This document shows positions 27,605 to 36,663 of a DNA stretch of 64,000 nucleotides, one piece after another; position 1 is the first letter of the stretch; every line of letters starts with the position of its first letter. The notes under the pieces are model-generated. The model was not told the DNA's origin, ran no database searches, and saw only the letters and a program-made list of their open reading frames with translations. The stretch covers positions 62,001 through 126,000 of the forward strand of contig CAAGMZ010000019.1 in NCBI GenBank assembly GCA_900771195.1, given 5' to 3'. A program made the position numbers and the translations under genes. Source of the stretch: Lachnospiraceae bacterium. Lineage in GTDB: Bacteria; Bacillota; Clostridia; Lachnospirales; Lachnospiraceae.

Positions 27605-28194
27605 TACTTTTTAACAATCCGCTCCATTTTTTTGCCCACAGGAGCAGCAAGAACCTGCAGAAAAAACACATTGGACACTGCGTATATTATAGTATAAGGT
27701 GCAGCAGAAGCTATGGCAACTGCATAAAATGACCACGACCAGCCTCCCACGGTCCAGATTACCGTGTATATATCCATCAGCAGTGAGTATATTATGCCTG
27801 CACCTATGCCAAAAACAGACAGAAAAAGTCTTTCCTTCCGGAGCGGTTTGGCCATAACACCCGACACGATACCGATAAGTCCCCATACCAGCATCTGAAA
27901 CGGCGTCCACGGACCCTGCCCGAAATAAAAGTTAGACACTAAAGCTGTAAGTGCACCGCACATAAATCCGCTGCTCCTGCCCAGATACATCCCTGTCAGG
28001 ACTACCATTGCGGTGACAGGCTTAAACCCCGGAAACGGAGCAAATACAAAACGCCCCGCCACCGACAATGCTGTCATGACGCCTGTCAGGACAAGCTTTC
28101 TCACATCAGTATTCTTTTTTTCGCATATTATAAGCAGCACGGCACAAACAGCCACTGCCGCTGACACTATTATAAATGCCGTAGTCTTCATCAT
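27589..28194 (-). CDS. ECF transporter S component, predicted corrinoid specificity
   Basis: 201 residues with about six membrane segments. An Ala-rich first helix (LTGVMTALSVAGR) resembles the surface by which S components dock on EcfT. The S component binds the vitamin. Sequence alone does not fix the substrate. The cobalamin riboswitch and two DUF4430 proteins at the head of the operon argue for cobalamin or cobinamide, as for the CbrT-type S components. The start overlaps the ATPase stop; two ATG codons are adjacent and either could be used. Confidence 0.8.
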   Translation of the reverse strand: MMKTTAFIIVSAAVAVCAVLLIICEKKNTDVRKLVLTGVMTALSVAGRFVFAPFPGFKPVTAMVVLTGMYLGRSSGFMCGALTALVSNFYFGQGPWTPFQMLVWGLIGIVSGVMAKPLRKERLFLSVFGIGAGIIYSLLMDIYTVIWTVGGWSWSFYAVAIASAAPYTIIYAVSNVFFLQVLAAPVGKKMERIVKKYCFNS

Positions 28195-29654
28195 GTCCCT
28201 GCCTGTTTTGTCCCGGCTGTAAGTTCTCTGGCCTGTTTTTCAGTATATATACCGCTTTCCGCTCCCCATACCCGTAATGCCGAGGTCGTATAAAAGAGAC
28301 TTTCCCTCACGAATTTTTCGGTGTCTCCACTCGCAGAGACCACACCTTCAAAAAGAAGTGCCATGATATCAGCTGTCTCGGCAGCAAAATCCACATCATG
28401 GGTTATCATAAGGACCGTAACCCCATCCCGTGAAAGACCGATGATTCTTTCCCTGAGTACCTCTTTCTCATATCTGTCAAGACCCTTTGTGGGCTCATCA
28501 AGTATCAAAAGCTTCGGTGACTTTGAAAGTACGATATCAAGAGCCGCCAGCTGTCTTTCACCGCCGCTCAGGTCATATGGGTGCTTTCCGGCAAATCTTC
28601 CTGTGCACTCGTCATCAAGAAAATGACATGTTGTGTCCTGAAAAAGCATTCCGACACAGGTGCAACTTCCCCCAAGCTTCTGTCCGTCCACATATACCGC
28701 CCCGGAATAAGGCTTTAACAGCCCTGCCGCCACTTTCGCGGCCGTCGTCTTTCCTGAGCCGTTTTCACCCAGAAGTGCCGCAATCCGACCTTTTCCCACC
28801 TTGAAATTCATGTCATCAAGAATTTTCCTGCCGTTCTTTTCATAGGCAAATGTAACATTTCTGAATTCAAGAAAAGGTCTGCTTTCCTCCGTCTTCTTTG
28901 ATACGGCCGGCAGTTTAATGATTGTTCCTGCCGCAATTTTCTTTGCCTGTGCCAGTGACATCACAGCCTGTCCTGCAATATCGAACGGAAGCATTCTTGC
29001 GTAAGACGGCATAAGCTCGTAAAGCCTGCTGTCCCCTGTCATAATTTCAGCCATCTTATCAGGCTTCTCCTGAATGATTTTACCATTATCCACAAGCAGT
29101 ATGCTGTCAGCCTCCTGCCACAGCATGTCGGGCCGGTGTTCAGCAATCACGACGGTTATCCCAAGCTCCCGCCTTAATTTCAGTATGTTTCCGATGACCC
29201 TTTCAGCCATTATGGGATCAAGCATCGCCGTCGGCTCATCGAGCAAAAGCACACCGGGGTTTACGGTCATTACCGCAGCTATATTCACAAGCTGTTTTTC
29301 ACCGCCCGAAAGAGTATCCGTATCTCTGTCCATGAGTCCGCTTATCCCAAAATATCCGGCAGTTTCCGCAATACGTCTCCCTGTAAGCGCATCGTCCATC
29401 CCTGCTCCCGATGGTGCCAGTCCAAGCTCCTCATATACCTTGTCACATACAAGCTGGCTGTCCGGATTCTGCATCACAAACCCCGCTTTTGTCCCAAGAT
29501 TGTCAAAAAGATACTTTAAAAGAGTGCTTTTTCCGCTTCCCGTCCTGCCGCACACAAGCACAAGTTCGCCGTCTCCGGCAGTGACATTTTCACCTGATAA
29601 TACAATTTTGCCGTCATATCTGCATTCTATTTTTTCAAGCTGTATAGCTGCCAC
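28191..29654 (-). CDS. ECF transporter fused A-A' ATPase
   Basis: About 487 residues from a GTG at 29654 placed 8 bases after AAGGAG; GTG codons farther upstream are possible. Two ABC domains lie in one chain: the first with GRTGSGKST, LSGGEKQLVN and LLLDEPTAMLDP, the second with GENGSGKTT, LSGGERQLAA and LILDEPTKGLD. Both sites look catalytically complete. In most ECF systems these are two proteins (EcfA and EcfA'); the fusion makes this a self-contained, dedicated module. It overlaps the T gene by 28 bases and the S gene by 4. Confidence 0.9.
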   Translation of the reverse strand: MAAIQLEKIECRYDGKIVLSGENVTAGDGELVLVCGRTGSGKSTLLKYLFDNLGTKAGFVMQNPDSQLVCDKVYEELGLAPSGAGMDDALTGRRIAETAGYFGISGLMDRDTDTLSGGEKQLVNIAAVMTVNPGVLLLDEPTAMLDPIMAERVIGNILKLRRELGITVVIAEHRPDMLWQEADSILLVDNGKIIQEKPDKMAEIMTGDSRLYELMPSYARMLPFDIAGQAVMSLAQAKKIAAGTIIKLPAVSKKTEESRPFLEFRNVTFAYEKNGRKILDDMNFKVGKGRIAALLGENGSGKTTAAKVAAGLLKPYSGAVYVDGQKLGGSCTCVGMLFQDTTCHFLDDECTGRFAGKHPYDLSGGERQLAALDIVLSKSPKLLILDEPTKGLDRYEKEVLRERIIGLSRDGVTVLMITHDVDFAAETADIMALLFEGVVSASGDTEKFVRESLFYTTSALRVWGAESGIYTEKQARELTAGTKQAGT

Positions 29655-30418
29655 CTTATGCACTCCTTTCCTTCCCACAGCAAAGGCAAAAAACCGATAA
29701 CTGCAATTCCCGCTGTTTTATATATTCCGGGGGCCAGATAAGCCGCCTGGATAAGTATAATAATCAAAAGAATGATAATATCCCTGCTCTTAAATGCCTT
29801 TTTTCGTACTATACGGCAATTCTGCCCATTTCTCCTTATTATTGAATCCGCCGTCTGCATGCTGTTTTCAAGTGCCCAGGTAAACACAGCCGACGATATT
29901 TTAAGAATCCCTGTCCTGCTCTCTCCGCTCTCACAATGATTTGCAGCCTGCGCCTCCTTCACTTCCCTGTATCTCCTGATATACTCAGGCACAAGCCTTA
30001 ATATCATGGATATAACAAGAGCCGTTCTTGGCATTTTGGCAAAAAGCTGCATTATCTTCTCTCCTGTCATCACATGTGAGAAATTGCCGAACCACACAAA
30101 CACTGCCGACAGCATGATTCCTGTCACAATTCCGTAGCGGACTGCTTCAAGCGTAACCGCGCGCCCGTTGACAAAAAAAAGTTCAGTGGTTCCCTTATGT
30201 GAAAATATCCCATTACATATAGTCATTGCAGCCACAATGACCATACTCATGCCTATCCGTCCAAGGGGTACCTTCCCATCAAGATACCAGCCAAACGCAA
30301 TGCCTGTAATAAGCGAGGCTGCGGCCATATACAGATTGACTGCGAACATGGCCGGAATTATTACCGCCAAAAAATAAATACCAAGCACCAAAGGGTGCAG
30401 TTCATCAAAATGTCTCAT
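29627..30418 (-). CDS. ECF transporter T component (energy-coupling membrane protein)
   Basis: 263 residues. Several N-terminal membrane segments precede a long cytosolic helical part carrying an RxR-type coupling motif (DSIIRRNGQ) that seats on the ATPases, and a C-terminal membrane segment follows. It joins the S component to the A-A' ATPase. It lies 4 bases after the toroid protein gene and overlaps the ATPase gene. Confidence 0.85.
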   Translation of the reverse strand: MRHFDELHPLVLGIYFLAVIIPAMFAVNLYMAAASLITGIAFGWYLDGKVPLGRIGMSMVIVAAMTICNGIFSHKGTTELFFVNGRAVTLEAVRYGIVTGIMLSAVFVWFGNFSHVMTGEKIMQLFAKMPRTALVISMILRLVPEYIRRYREVKEAQAANHCESGESRTGILKISSAVFTWALENSMQTADSIIRRNGQNCRIVRKKAFKSRDIIILLIIILIQAAYLAPGIYKTAGIAVIGFLPLLWEGKECIRWQLYSLKK

Positions 30419-30422
30419 TAGC

Positions 30423-32000
30423 TCACCGTAATTCAGAGTATTCTGTCTGATAAATCCACTTTACTTTGTCTTCAGGCTCAAGCTTATATGCCGAGCAGGA
30501 CACTTCAGGATACTTGTCATTTACCGTGTATGTCCAGCCTGACATGGAGCCATAATCGAACTCAGAAAGACCGCCGATACTTCTTACATATATCGTTCCC
30601 AACGCTTCGCTGCCGGTATAGTCAATATTGATTTTCATTGCCGTAACCGCGTTCTTAAGCTGGTCAAAAACACTGTCCCCGTCATATATCATAACTTCCG
30701 TATCCGGAATCAGAATTACGCCGTCCACTCCTTCTGCTTCTATATGCGTCACCACATCACCGCAGGATGCTGCAGCATAGTGTTCTTCCCTGCTCTCTAT
30801 CCGAAGAAAACCTATTACCGTGACAATGGCAGCAGTCACCAGGATTGTAACCGGTATTCTTTTTCTGCCGCGTTTTCTGACAATGGCTGTAACGACAAAA
30901 GCAATACCTGCAGCCGCCACGACAGACATCATAATAATCTTTATGGCTTTCCCTGTGATATATGGTCGTCCGCCATCAGCTCCCGCGTCCATGCCCGATG
31001 ACAGGGCTGTTTCCGACTCGCTGCAGATTTCAGTGACTGTCTCGTTTTCGCTTTCTGTTTCACCGCGCTCCGTTTCCATGCAGAATCCGGAGCTGAACAC
31101 AAAGCTCTTTCCTTCATCATATCCTGCCGCACATGCCATTGCAAGAAGAGCCTGCGTAGTCGCCAGCTTATTCACGCCCGTATCTGACGTATGGCTGTAT
31201 CCGCCACCCTCGCATCTGTATGCCATCATGGCATCGAAAACCGTATTGCCGTTTTTAATAAAACGGCTGTCATTTCTGTAATCTATATTCAAAGCACAGA
31301 GTGCCATAAGCACCTGTGCAGAGCTTTCGACATTTTCAATCCCGCAGCCTGCGTATCCGCCGGTGCTTCTCTGCATATCTGACAGACACTGTATGGCCCG
31401 TTCAATCTCATTTTTATATGTGCCGTAAAACGGAGCAAGTGCCTGCAGCGCCATTGCAGTTACATCAGGGTCACCGAAATCTCCCATAAGTGAAAAGCCG
31501 CCGTCATCCAGCTGCATTTCAATAAGCTTTGCAGCTATTTCACTACCTGTTTCATGATTCACACAGTCAGCTGCCATAAGCCCGTATATCAGGCTCATTA
31601 TTGTATTGCTGTCCGCATATCCTGATACAGCCTTATCCACCCAGTCGTCATTATATCCCATGACTGCCTTGGCAAGAGCTATCCTCTCACAGTCCGTTGC
31701 CTTAAGTCCGTCATTCTCCTCAAGGAACTCATTAAGTGCTGTGTTAAAGCCTTCATAATCAACATTCATACCCATAACCTTCATGGAAATAACATTCCAT
31801 TCGGCACCGTTTCCGGCATAAGGAATAAGACCGGTATCCATATACTGACTGCAGTCATCCGTACCGGCCTCGCTCATAACATATTCCAATATATTTCCGG
31901 CCTCAGAGGCCGCATCATGTTCTGATGCAGCCTTTGCCGGAACAGTTACCGACAGCAGCAGTATTACTGTCAGGCATAACGCTTTAATTCTGGTCTTCAT
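30423..32000 (-). CDS. Membrane-tethered intrinsic-factor-like protein: alpha/alpha toroid plus DUF4430 domain
   Basis: 525 residues from the ATG at 32000 (an earlier ATG at 32030 lies inside the upstream gene). Signal peptide 1-25 ending AKA. Residues ~30-300 are squalene-cyclase/prenyltransferase-type helical repeats (LIEMQLDDGGFSLMGDFGDP, VTAMALQALAPF, GGYAGCGIENVESSAQVL, GGGYSHTSDTGVNKLATTQA). A Glu/Ser linker leads to two membrane helices joined by the basic turn RKRGRKR, so the toroid and the C-terminus both lie outside. Residues ~400-525 are a DUF4430 domain (GWTYTVNDKYPEVSCSAY). Toroid plus DUF4430 is the architecture of human intrinsic factor and transcobalamin, which grip cobalamin between the two. 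Together with the riboswitch and ECF genes this predicts a corrinoid receptor; binding itself is inferred. Confidence 0.8.
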   Translation of the reverse strand: MKTRIKALCLTVILLLSVTVPAKAASEHDAASEAGNILEYVMSEAGTDDCSQYMDTGLIPYAGNGAEWNVISMKVMGMNVDYEGFNTALNEFLEENDGLKATDCERIALAKAVMGYNDDWVDKAVSGYADSNTIMSLIYGLMAADCVNHETGSEIAAKLIEMQLDDGGFSLMGDFGDPDVTAMALQALAPFYGTYKNEIERAIQCLSDMQRSTGGYAGCGIENVESSAQVLMALCALNIDYRNDSRFIKNGNTVFDAMMAYRCEGGGYSHTSDTGVNKLATTQALLAMACAAGYDEGKSFVFSSGFCMETERGETESENETVTEICSESETALSSGMDAGADGGRPYITGKAIKIIMMSVVAAAGIAFVVTAIVRKRGRKRIPVTILVTAAIVTVIGFLRIESREEHYAAASCGDVVTHIEAEGVDGVILIPDTEVMIYDGDSVFDQLKNAVTAMKINIDYTGSEALGTIYVRSIGGLSEFDYGSMSGWTYTVNDKYPEVSCSAYKLEPEDKVKWIYQTEYSELR

Positions 32001-32847
32001 CGGTTTTCTTTTTAGCGGCAACAGCAGCACAGACGGCAGCTGCGGATACAGCAGCCGTTACGCAGAATAGAAACGTACTGTTGCCGGCATCTCCTGTCTG
32101 GGAAACGGCCATATCATGTGCTGCAGTCTCCTTCTGAGTCTCAGCATCCTTCTCAACACTCACGGCAAAATCAGGCGCATACCTGAGAACGAGCGGCTCA
32201 CCGTTTTCTCCCTTCTTCTCTATCGTAAGCTTGTGGTTTCCTGCCGTAAGGAGCTCCGAATCTATCTTAACGGCTCCGTTGTCATCAGTTGTGTACTGTC
32301 TAAACGTTTCGCCGGAATACCATGTCACCGTGGCACCCTTTACCGGGTTGGTCGTAACAACCGGATTCCATGATGCATCATAGGTCGTATCATCGCTTGT
32401 CCAGGTAATTATACCCTCAGACAGCCTGTCCGTATTTATTCGGGGTATCTGCATGCCATCGCAGGAATAGTAAAATACTATGCTGTCTCCGTCTTCAAGG
32501 GTAACAGATGACATACCAACAGGCGGAAGTTCTCCGTTTACCAGGAAGCACCATCCGTCATATCCTCCAAAGGTGCCTGCGTTTTCACCATTTACGGCAG
32601 CCACATAATCACCATAGGCACTGCTTTCAATCGTAAACGCAAAGCTGTCATCTGCGGCATCCGCTTCTTTGATAAATTCAGCCATATTGGTTTTGCCGGT
32701 CGTATAAGTCTTACAGCTTATATTTCCGTTTATGCCTTCAATCCTTAATGTCACACTGATTTTTCCGGTATCGTCACCCGCCAGTACAGGCAGGCATGTG
32801 GCAATCGCAAGAAGGACTGCCGTCAGTAATGCTGTAATTTTCTTCAT
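31984..32847 (-). CDS. Secreted, probably wall-anchored DUF4430 (transcobalamin-like C-terminal) protein
   Basis: 287 residues from the ATG at 32847, chosen for its AGGAGG site; longer in-frame starts fall in the riboswitch terminator. Signal peptide 1-23 (LLAIATCLPVLA). Residues ~27-140 are a DUF4430 domain (TFGGYDGWCFLVNGELPP, LEDGDSIVFYYSCDG). Residues ~150-235 look like an Ig/Cna-type beta domain (GATVTWYSGETFRQYTTDDNG). The C-terminus has SQTGD, a hydrophobic stretch and KKK, a sortase-type sorting signal variant. It should display a corrinoid-binding domain on the wall, above the membrane-bound receptor. First gene under the cobalamin riboswitch. Confidence 0.8.
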   Translation of the reverse strand: MKKITALLTAVLLAIATCLPVLAGDDTGKISVTLRIEGINGNISCKTYTTGKTNMAEFIKEADAADDSFAFTIESSAYGDYVAAVNGENAGTFGGYDGWCFLVNGELPPVGMSSVTLEDGDSIVFYYSCDGMQIPRINTDRLSEGIITWTSDDTTYDASWNPVVTTNPVKGATVTWYSGETFRQYTTDDNGAVKIDSELLTAGNHKLTIEKKGENGEPLVLRYAPDFAVSVEKDAETQKETAAHDMAVSQTGDAGNSTFLFCVTAAVSAAAVCAAVAAKKKTDEDQN

Positions 32848-32868
32848 GTTCTTTTCCTCCTGAAAAAT

Positions 32869-32895
32869 AAAAAAAGCACCTGCAGTCGCAGATGC
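32869..32895 (-). terminator. Intrinsic terminator, expression platform of the cobalamin riboswitch
   Basis: On the minus strand an 8-bp stem GCATCTGC/GCAGGTGC with a 4-base loop is followed by seven T residues, about 20 bases before the first gene's ATG. Confidence 0.8.
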
Positions 32896-32939
32896 CACAC
32901 CTAAACAGACCGTATGCATTACCGGTCAGGTAAACGTAG

Positions 32940-33075
32940 CTTTGCTTTTCACTGCCCAAAAGTAAGTCCCACACACATATACGGCAAGCGATCTGGCTTA
33001 CGGCAATGCCGCTCACAGTTATGGCTGTAGCTCCGGACTTTCACCGGATTCTCTCCTCAACACGATTTTTCGTAT
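32940..33075 (-). ncRNA. Cobalamin riboswitch
   Basis: Reading the minus strand, the conserved core is present: GAATCCGGTGAAAGTCCGGA (33035-33054), AGCTACAG..CATAACTGTGAGCGGC, then the B12-box region GTAAGCCAGATCGCTTGCC near 32985-33003. Boundaries are approximate. With the terminator downstream it should shut the operon when cobalamin is plentiful. The interval from 33076 to 33180 shows no further gene. Confidence 0.9.
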
Positions 33076-33180
33076 TTTCTCCGCATATGTCTATTTTTCA
33101 TTTACAGACATGATTGTATAACAAAAGCACTCTGTTTGCAACAAATTCGTTATATGCATTACAAAGTGCCCGTCATAGTT

Positions 33181-33906
33181 TTAATTTATATCTTTTCCCT
33201 TGTCCTCACCATCATGGCTGTGGACTCTGCATATCCTTCTGTAGATAAATATTCCTATTCCGCTTATTACAAGCGTAATGGCGAAAACCACTATGGCAAA
33301 AGTGTAATTCTTAAGCCCCACGGCATCTCCTCCGACCGTGGAAGTGATGATTGAAGGGAATCTGGCCACAAGACTTATAATCAGCCATTTCCAGAATTTC
33401 ATATCGGTAAGTCCCACAAAATAGTTGAGAAGGTCCTTGGGGGTACCCGGTATAAGATAAAAAATGAACACCAGTATATCTCTTTTGGGCGAGCTCTTAA
33501 GAAATTTCAGGGATTCTATTTTTTCCTTGGAGAAAAAAATCTCCACAGCCTTGACGCCAAGTTTTCTCACGAGCCAGAATATGGGAACGCCTCCGAGTGT
33601 TGCTCCAAGCACACATAAAAGCGTACCCTCCACCTTGCCGAATGCATATCCGGCAGCCAGCTCAAACGGCTCTCCCGGAATGATAGCGATAACCACCTGA
33701 AGCATATTCATTCCTAAAAATGCCAGCCTGCTGAATATACCGTTGGAGTCCACCCATTCGCGGAAAAGTTCCGGCTTTGATGCAAATTTCACAAGCGGTC
33801 TTCCCACAAATACGGCTATTACTACCGTCAAAAGTATAAATATTATCACACTTACAATTACGGCTATTTTCTTGTGCTTATCGGTAAGCTCAAATTTCTT
33901 CTTCAT
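33181..33906 (-). CDS. TVP38/TMEM64 (VTT-domain) membrane protein
   Basis: 241 residues. About five to six hydrophobic segments with VTT-family features: the re-entrant GEPFELAAGYAFG loop and the paired IPGTPKDLLNYFVG loop, plus a LVARFPSIITST segment. Some members of this family (DedA, UptA/PopT types) move undecaprenyl-phosphate or phospholipids across the membrane. The gene overlaps the SGNH gene by 17 bases and ends the Dlt-like operon, so returning a lipid carrier or acceptor lipid is a reasonable guess. A His/Asp/Lys-rich tail ends the protein. Confidence 0.8.
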   Translation of the reverse strand: MKKKFELTDKHKKIAVIVSVIIFILLTVVIAVFVGRPLVKFASKPELFREWVDSNGIFSRLAFLGMNMLQVVIAIIPGEPFELAAGYAFGKVEGTLLCVLGATLGGVPIFWLVRKLGVKAVEIFFSKEKIESLKFLKSSPKRDILVFIFYLIPGTPKDLLNYFVGLTDMKFWKWLIISLVARFPSIITSTVGGDAVGLKNYTFAIVVFAITLVISGIGIFIYRRICRVHSHDGEDKGKDIN

Positions 33907-34840
33907 TTTCCAAGTCCTTACAGTCCAAATCGTTCCAATGACGGTAATTCTCGTCTTTACGATGGTCAGGCAGTCTCATTTTCTGTGAAAGATACTGTCC
34001 GATATATCCTGACACCTTTGATGCCCCGGTATAATTAAGATGATTTCCCTGATCCTTGGTATCCTGATTCCAGTCTATGCCAAGCTTGTCGCACGCAAGA
34101 TTAAGATCAACAAAATCAATTCCCGACTTATCTGCCAGTGCCTGAACCGCATTGTGTTTTTCATAATTCCAGTTCTCAGGTGACGGTACGCTTACAAGTA
34201 CAATTTTTGCACCCCTGCTGTTTGCAAGCTCTGTTATTTTATTGAAATATTCCATATTACAGTCATTTATCGGTTCATGACTGTCAGTTTTGTTCATCCA
34301 CTGCCCGCCGGTATAAGGCTTCACCGATGGTCTGTACTTAAAGCCCTTCAGATTACGGTCCTCGCTCTTTGCACTTTCTTCAATAGGTATAAGTGCTTTC
34401 CACCGGTCATGGTATCTCATAAGCGGGATTGCCTTTGAAAATGCATTCATAGCCTTATCATCAGTTTCACCGTAAGGACTCCCCTGTCTGAAAAGGCAAT
34501 TAGTCTCAAGAACTACAACCTTGGGACTCTGCCTTTCAAAAACATTCTGAAGAAGTACATATGTATCGCAGAGCTTCTGTAACGATGTTCCGCATACATA
34601 TGACGTATATCCGTTTTCATTATACATCTGAACAGGATTGAAGGCAGAATAGCTTTCGGAATCTCCCAGAAAAACAACATCAAGACTATTGGGCTCTTCC
34701 TGATTCATATCCCTTATTTTTTTCTCTACTCCGACAGAATTATACACATCCTTATCAGGCTTTAACAGTACTGAGAATACAGTAATCAGTATTACCAGTC
34801 CCAGCATAAAAAACACACTGTGAAAAATCTTTTTTTTCAT
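33890..34840 (-). CDS. Membrane-anchored SGNH-hydrolase-like protein, DltD-like position
   Basis: 316 residues. One N-terminal membrane segment (about 7-25) then an extracellular SGNH fold: block I FLGDSESYSAF with nucleophile Ser61, an ETNCLF block, and a C-terminal DQGNHLNYTG block supplying Asp and His. DltD and PatB/AlgX-type partners of MBOAT proteins have this arrangement and carry the final acyl transfer to the polymer. Its place just after the MBOAT gene supports that role. Acceptor unknown. Confidence 0.8.
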   Translation of the reverse strand: MKKKIFHSVFFMLGLVILITVFSVLLKPDKDVYNSVGVEKKIRDMNQEEPNSLDVVFLGDSESYSAFNPVQMYNENGYTSYVCGTSLQKLCDTYVLLQNVFERQSPKVVVLETNCLFRQGSPYGETDDKAMNAFSKAIPLMRYHDRWKALIPIEESAKSEDRNLKGFKYRPSVKPYTGGQWMNKTDSHEPINDCNMEYFNKITELANSRGAKIVLVSVPSPENWNYEKHNAVQALADKSGIDFVDLNLACDKLGIDWNQDTKDQGNHLNYTGASKVSGYIGQYLSQKMRLPDHRKDENYRHWNDLDCKDLENEEEI

Positions 34841-34850
34841 GATATCCCCC

Positions 34851-36398
34851 CTAATATCCCGCGTAAATCAAATCAACTGCCGCATAGCCGCTGCCGTAAG
34901 CTCCGACGACTATCACAAGAAGTATTGCTGCATACCAGAGTGCCCACCTTGCGGGTATTGCCCATTTGGCAATGGATTCCCTGATGTTCACTTTCTTCTC
35001 TTTAAGAATTCCGACTATGGTCACGATTACCACCCCGACCAGAACCACCACGCAGTCATGTCTGTCCATTCCAAGCTTGAAAATGAGATGGAACAGCCTC
35101 GATATATGAAAATCCGCAAAAATTTTTCCAAACATGGCAAAGCCGTCGCTGAGTGTTGCAGCCCTGAAAAACATCTCCCCGATAATTACTATCACAAAGA
35201 GCTTCAGCATCTGAAGGGCCCTGTACCATGTTTTTTCCCTGTCTATATGAAGCTTTTGGGCAAGCTTTTTGACCGGCTCCTCCGTTATATTCTCGATGAA
35301 GATTATGACAAAATAGTACATGCCATAGAAAATAAACGGCCAGGCTGCCCCGTGCCAGAGCCCGTTGCATGCCCATACACAGAAAAGTGCGGCTGTAGGT
35401 GCCACAAATTTGCTGAAATTTCTGCCAAATTTATCCTTGGCTTTCTTACTCAGTTTCTTGACGGGCTTGGCCAGAGAAACCGGATAAAAGATATAATCCT
35501 TAAAAAACGCTCCGAGCGTTATGTGCCAGCGCCGCCAGAATTCAGAAGCATTTCTGGCCATAAACGGCTGCCGGAAATTTTCAGGAAGCGTAACTCCAAA
35601 AATCTCACCGCTGCCGATGATTATGTCCATACAGCCTGAAAACTCCATATAGAGCTGACCGGTATAACAGATTGCTCCAAAAAGTACAATGGAGCCGTCA
35701 AGCTCAACATAATTATTAAATATATATGTAACGGCGGCATACAGCCTGTCCGCCACTACCATCTTTTTGAACAGCCCCCACAGAATCCTCTGGTAACCGA
35801 ATTTCAGATTCTCAAATGTTATCCCTTTCCCCTCATACAAGGCATCGGCAGTCTGGCTAAACCTTGCTATGGGTCCCTCCATTATCTGCGGAAAAAAGCT
35901 CAGATAAAGAGCGACTTTGGCAAGATTGTGCTCTGCCTTCTGTGTGCCTCTGTATACATCTGTCAGATATGATATTATCTCCAGAGTATAAAAGGAAATG
36001 CCTATCGGTACCATGAACCTTATCGGCTTAAATGTGATTTCTGCGCCAAACAGATTTGCAATGTCAAATACTGTCTGACCAAAAAAATTAGTGTATTTAA
36101 GTACTATCAGCACCGCAAGATTTATACAGATTCCGATTGCAAGGATACGCCTTTTTCTGTGCTGTATCTCTTTGCTGCTTCCCTCCGACATGGCTTCCTT
36201 CTCAATGCGAAGCCCCATATAATATGTCAGCAGCGTAGCTGCCAGAAGATACACTATAAGTCCCTTGCTTATAAGGCAGAAAAAAGTATAATCTGCCGCA
36301 AGCATCACAATAAATCTGTATTTCTGTGGTACCAGCTGGTATATGATGATTACTGCAGGCAAAAATATGGCAAAATATGAAATAAGGTTATATGCCAT
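34851..36398 (-). CDS. MBOAT-family O-acyltransferase (DltB/AlgI-like)
   Basis: 515 residues, about 11 membrane segments. Conserved MBOAT features: FWRRWHITLGAFFKDYIFYP and, near residue 335, NGLWHGAAWPFIFYG with the essential His. Such proteins take an acyl or aminoacyl group from a carrier protein in the cytosol and pass it through the membrane. It starts 1 base after the carrier-protein stop. The acyl group is probably that loaded by the adenylating enzyme of this operon. Confidence 0.9.
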   Translation of the reverse strand: MAYNLISYFAIFLPAVIIIYQLVPQKYRFIVMLAADYTFFCLISKGLIVYLLAATLLTYYMGLRIEKEAMSEGSSKEIQHRKRRILAIGICINLAVLIVLKYTNFFGQTVFDIANLFGAEITFKPIRFMVPIGISFYTLEIISYLTDVYRGTQKAEHNLAKVALYLSFFPQIMEGPIARFSQTADALYEGKGITFENLKFGYQRILWGLFKKMVVADRLYAAVTYIFNNYVELDGSIVLFGAICYTGQLYMEFSGCMDIIIGSGEIFGVTLPENFRQPFMARNASEFWRRWHITLGAFFKDYIFYPVSLAKPVKKLSKKAKDKFGRNFSKFVAPTAALFCVWACNGLWHGAAWPFIFYGMYYFVIIFIENITEEPVKKLAQKLHIDREKTWYRALQMLKLFVIVIIGEMFFRAATLSDGFAMFGKIFADFHISRLFHLIFKLGMDRHDCVVVLVGVVIVTIVGILKEKKVNIRESIAKWAIPARWALWYAAILLVIVVGAYGSGYAAVDLIYAGY

Positions 36399-36399
36399 A

Positions 36400-36630
36400 T
36401 TATGCTTCCTCTCTTAACCTCTCTATCATGGCCCAGAGGCTTTCTGCCGAATTAAAATTCTCCGGTATCAGCTCCGCAGGGGAAACCTCAATGTCAAAGC
36501 TGTCTTCAATCTCGGACACAAGCGACAATATTCCGAATGAATCAAGAATATGGTCATCTATAAGCGTCCTGCATGTCTTATAATCGACTCCCGGCTGTAT
36601 TTCCTCAAGTATTTTAATTAATTCTTCCAT
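36400..36630 (-). CDS. Acyl/aminoacyl carrier protein (DltC-like)
   Basis: 76 residues, acidic, four-helix carrier protein. The phosphopantetheine site is Ser31 in HILDSFGILSLVSEIED, the DSxxxLSLV form found in DltC-like carriers. It needs a phosphopantetheinyl transferase; one is encoded at 8909-9529. It lies between the PLP decarboxylase and the MBOAT gene and should carry the amino acid from the adenylating enzyme. Confidence 0.9.
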   Translation of the reverse strand: MEELIKILEEIQPGVDYKTCRTLIDDHILDSFGILSLVSEIEDSFDIEVSPAELIPENFNSAESLWAMIERLREEA

Positions 36631-36663
36631 CTCTCTTATCTCCTTTTCTTTTCCTGTAAATTT

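Noticed and set aside
30423..32000. Squalene-hopene cyclase or prenyltransferase enzyme
   Set aside because: Only the toroid repeats match. A signal peptide, membrane hairpin and DUF4430 domain, and the absence of a DxDD motif, point to binding rather than catalysis.
34839..35639. Plus-strand open frame of 266 codons opposite the MBOAT gene
   Set aside because: Starts at the edge of the SGNH gene and runs antisense to conserved MBOAT motifs; basic, Cys- and His-rich translation with no domain.
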